DNA of 35,467 bases. It comes from Bacteroidaceae bacterium. Lineage in GTDB: Bacteria; Bacteroidota; Bacteroidia; Bacteroidales; Bacteroidaceae. Shown piece by piece: positions 34,571 to 35,467 of the stretch; positions within the stretch are counted from its first letter, which is position 1, and each line of letters begins with the position of its first letter. Location: contig JAFVTL010000027.1 in assembly GCA_017503235.1 (NCBI GenBank), forward strand, positions 1 through 35,467. Reading direction: 5' to 3'. Under the pieces are notes generated by a model. The model saw only the letters and a list, made by a program, of their open reading frames with translations, was not told the origin of the DNA and searched no databases. Made by a program: the position numbers and the translations under genes.

Positions 34571-34936
34571 ATGAAGAAGTTATTATTTGTACTGTTGGCA
34601 GGCTTGTTTGTTTTCAGCTCCTGTCAACCGTCTGCCGAAAACTACATCGGAGACATGAAAGACCTTATTGAAGAGGTGATGGAGGAAGGTGGTGACTATA
34701 CTGCCGAACAATGGGAAAAAGTAAGTCAAGAATTTGAGAAGCTGGTCCAGAAGGCCCAGGAACTTGAAAACCTGACCGATGAGCAGAAGAAAGAGATTCT
34801 GAAGTTGCAGGCTAAGTTCAATGGGGCGGCCGTGAAAAAGGGGTTTGACAAATTGATGAAGGATGCCGGCAAGGAATTGGAAAAGGCAGGAGAAGCTATT
34901 GAAGGATTCTTGGAAGGTTTGAAAGAAGAAGAATAA
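34571..34936 (+). CDS. Small helical lipoprotein of unknown function
   Basis: 121 aa. The lipoprotein signal MKKLLFVLLAGLFVFSSC gives lipidated Cys18. The mature part is almost entirely charged amphipathic helix (EEVMEEGGDYTAEQWEKV, EFEKLVQKAQELENLTDEQK, then KGFDKLMKDAGKELEKAGEA), rich in Glu and Lys, with no catalytic motif. I recognise the general type, which is common in Bacteroidales, but no known function. The nitroreductase lipoprotein gene starts 16 nt downstream, so the two are probably cotranscribed. Confidence 0.85.
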   Translation: MKKLLFVLLAGLFVFSSCQPSAENYIGDMKDLIEEVMEEGGDYTAEQWEKVSQEFEKLVQKAQELENLTDEQKKEILKLQAKFNGAAVKKGFDKLMKDAGKELEKAGEAIEGFLEGLKEEE

Positions 34937-34952
34937 TTAAATGGTTCAGACA

Positions 34953-35467
34953 ATGAAAAGGATAGTATCAGTTTTAGGTTTGGCAGGACTGTTGTTCTCT
35001 TGTACACCTGCCCAAAAGGAGGTTTCAGTAGCATCGGAAGAGAAAAATACAGTGATTGAAACCATTATGAGCCGTCGTAGCGTGCGCAAGTACCAGCCGC
35101 AAGCGGTTAATCGTGATACAATGCAGATTATTACGGAATGTGGTATCAATGCGCCGAACGCTATCAACCGTCAAGCATGGGAAATACGCATAGTGGATAA
35201 TCCGGAAACTATTAAGAAGTTGACCGATCTTTATGTGAAGGCTTATCCGAAAGCGGCTGAGGATCCGAATTTCAAGAATATGTTCCGCAATGCTCCTACC
35301 GTTGCATTCATTGCTAATGATACGACATTCGCTTACTCTCCGGTTGATTGCGGACTGATGGCTGAAAATATGATATTGTCAGCTTGGTCTATGGGGATAG
35401 GTTCTGTTTGTTTGGGCGCTCCCGCTCGTTTTATGAAAGATAATGCCGAAGCGTCAGAATACCTCAA
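34953..35467 (+). CDS. Nitroreductase-family lipoprotein (3' end beyond the window)
   Basis: 171 codons visible, open at the window edge. The ATG at 34953 is preferred because it starts a compact lipoprotein signal, MKRIVSVLGLAGLLFSC (Cys17); an ATG at 34941 would add four residues. The flavin-binding nitroreductase core follows: IMSRRSVRKYQPQAV (FMN phosphate site), INAPNAINRQAWEIRIVD, APTVAFIAND and the helix CGLMAENMILSAWSMGIGSVCLGA. Predicted FMN-dependent NAD(P)H reductase, here exported and lipid-anchored. The substrate is unknown. Confidence 0.9.
   Translation, partial: MKRIVSVLGLAGLLFSCTPAQKEVSVASEEKNTVIETIMSRRSVRKYQPQAVNRDTMQIITECGINAPNAINRQAWEIRIVDNPETIKKLTDLYVKAYPKAAEDPNFKNMFRNAPTVAFIANDTTFAYSPVDCGLMAENMILSAWSMGIGSVCLGAPARFMKDNAEASEYL

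Overview
The window looks like a chromosomal segment from a gut Bacteroides-type organism (Bacteroidales; Bacteroides, Phocaeicola or a close relative). The support is a SusC/SusD pair, a hybrid two-component regulator with fused AraC output, SPII lipoproteins with the Bacteroidota-style Cys box, promoters with the Bacteroides -7 element TAnnTTTG instead of a sigma70 -10 box, a fused SecDF, and anaerobic 2-oxoacid:ferredoxin oxidoreductase genes. I see no phage, plasmid, IS or CRISPR sequence.

Layout. 1-1523 (minus): cysS, with its 3' end cut by the window edge and an AT-rich mosaic patch in the middle. 1727-19349: one polysaccharide utilization locus (PUL), predicted to target arabinan (pectic alpha-1,5-arabinan). 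It has a leftward unit, susC-like > susD-like > surface glycan-binding lipoprotein > secreted GH43 endo-arabinanase > lipoprotein GH43 endo-arabinanase (11472 down to 1727). A hybrid two-component sensor/regulator (HTCS, 11769-16031) is also leftward. A divergent rightward unit carries a GH51 arabinofuranosidase and a further GH43 (16319-19349). The inferred logic: a surface lipoprotein GH43 cuts arabinan, the binding lipoprotein and SusD-like protein capture it, SusC imports oligosaccharides, periplasmic GH43/GH51 enzymes finish them, and the HTCS senses periplasmic arabino-oligosaccharides.

19463-23667: housekeeping block with an mnmA-type tRNA thiolase, a remnant of a large hydrolase C-terminus, and an operon of two rhomboid-family membrane proteins and a membrane-anchored endonuclease/exonuclease/phosphatase protein. 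23825-26782: secDF. 26887-29123: tdh-kbl (threonine to glycine and acetyl-CoA). 29124-29748: no protein gene, but a terminator, an array of degenerate 22-23 bp tandem repeats and a leftward tRNA-Arg(CCT). 29749-32610: korAB-type 2-oxoacid:ferredoxin oxidoreductase. 32866-34473: ATP-type pckA. 34571-35467: a small helical lipoprotein and a lipoprotein nitroreductase cut by the window edge.

The most useful new observation is a shared candidate operator in the PUL. Upstream of both susC (minus strand, 11646-11672) and GH51 (plus strand, 16132-16158) lie two direct half-sites, [AG]TCCAC and GTCC[AT]C, exactly 21 bp apart. In both cases exactly 21 nt separate the second half-site from an [TG]ATATTTG -7 box. 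This is a concrete candidate for the HTCS recognition sequence. Other points worth checking are the mosaic cysS, a 459-bp in-frame duplication in the glycan-binding protein, a strong terminator-like hairpin between the binding-protein gene and the hydrolases, an MnmA with an extra cysteine at the Asp position of the catalytic/Fe-S site, and the tandem repeat array beside tRNA-Arg.
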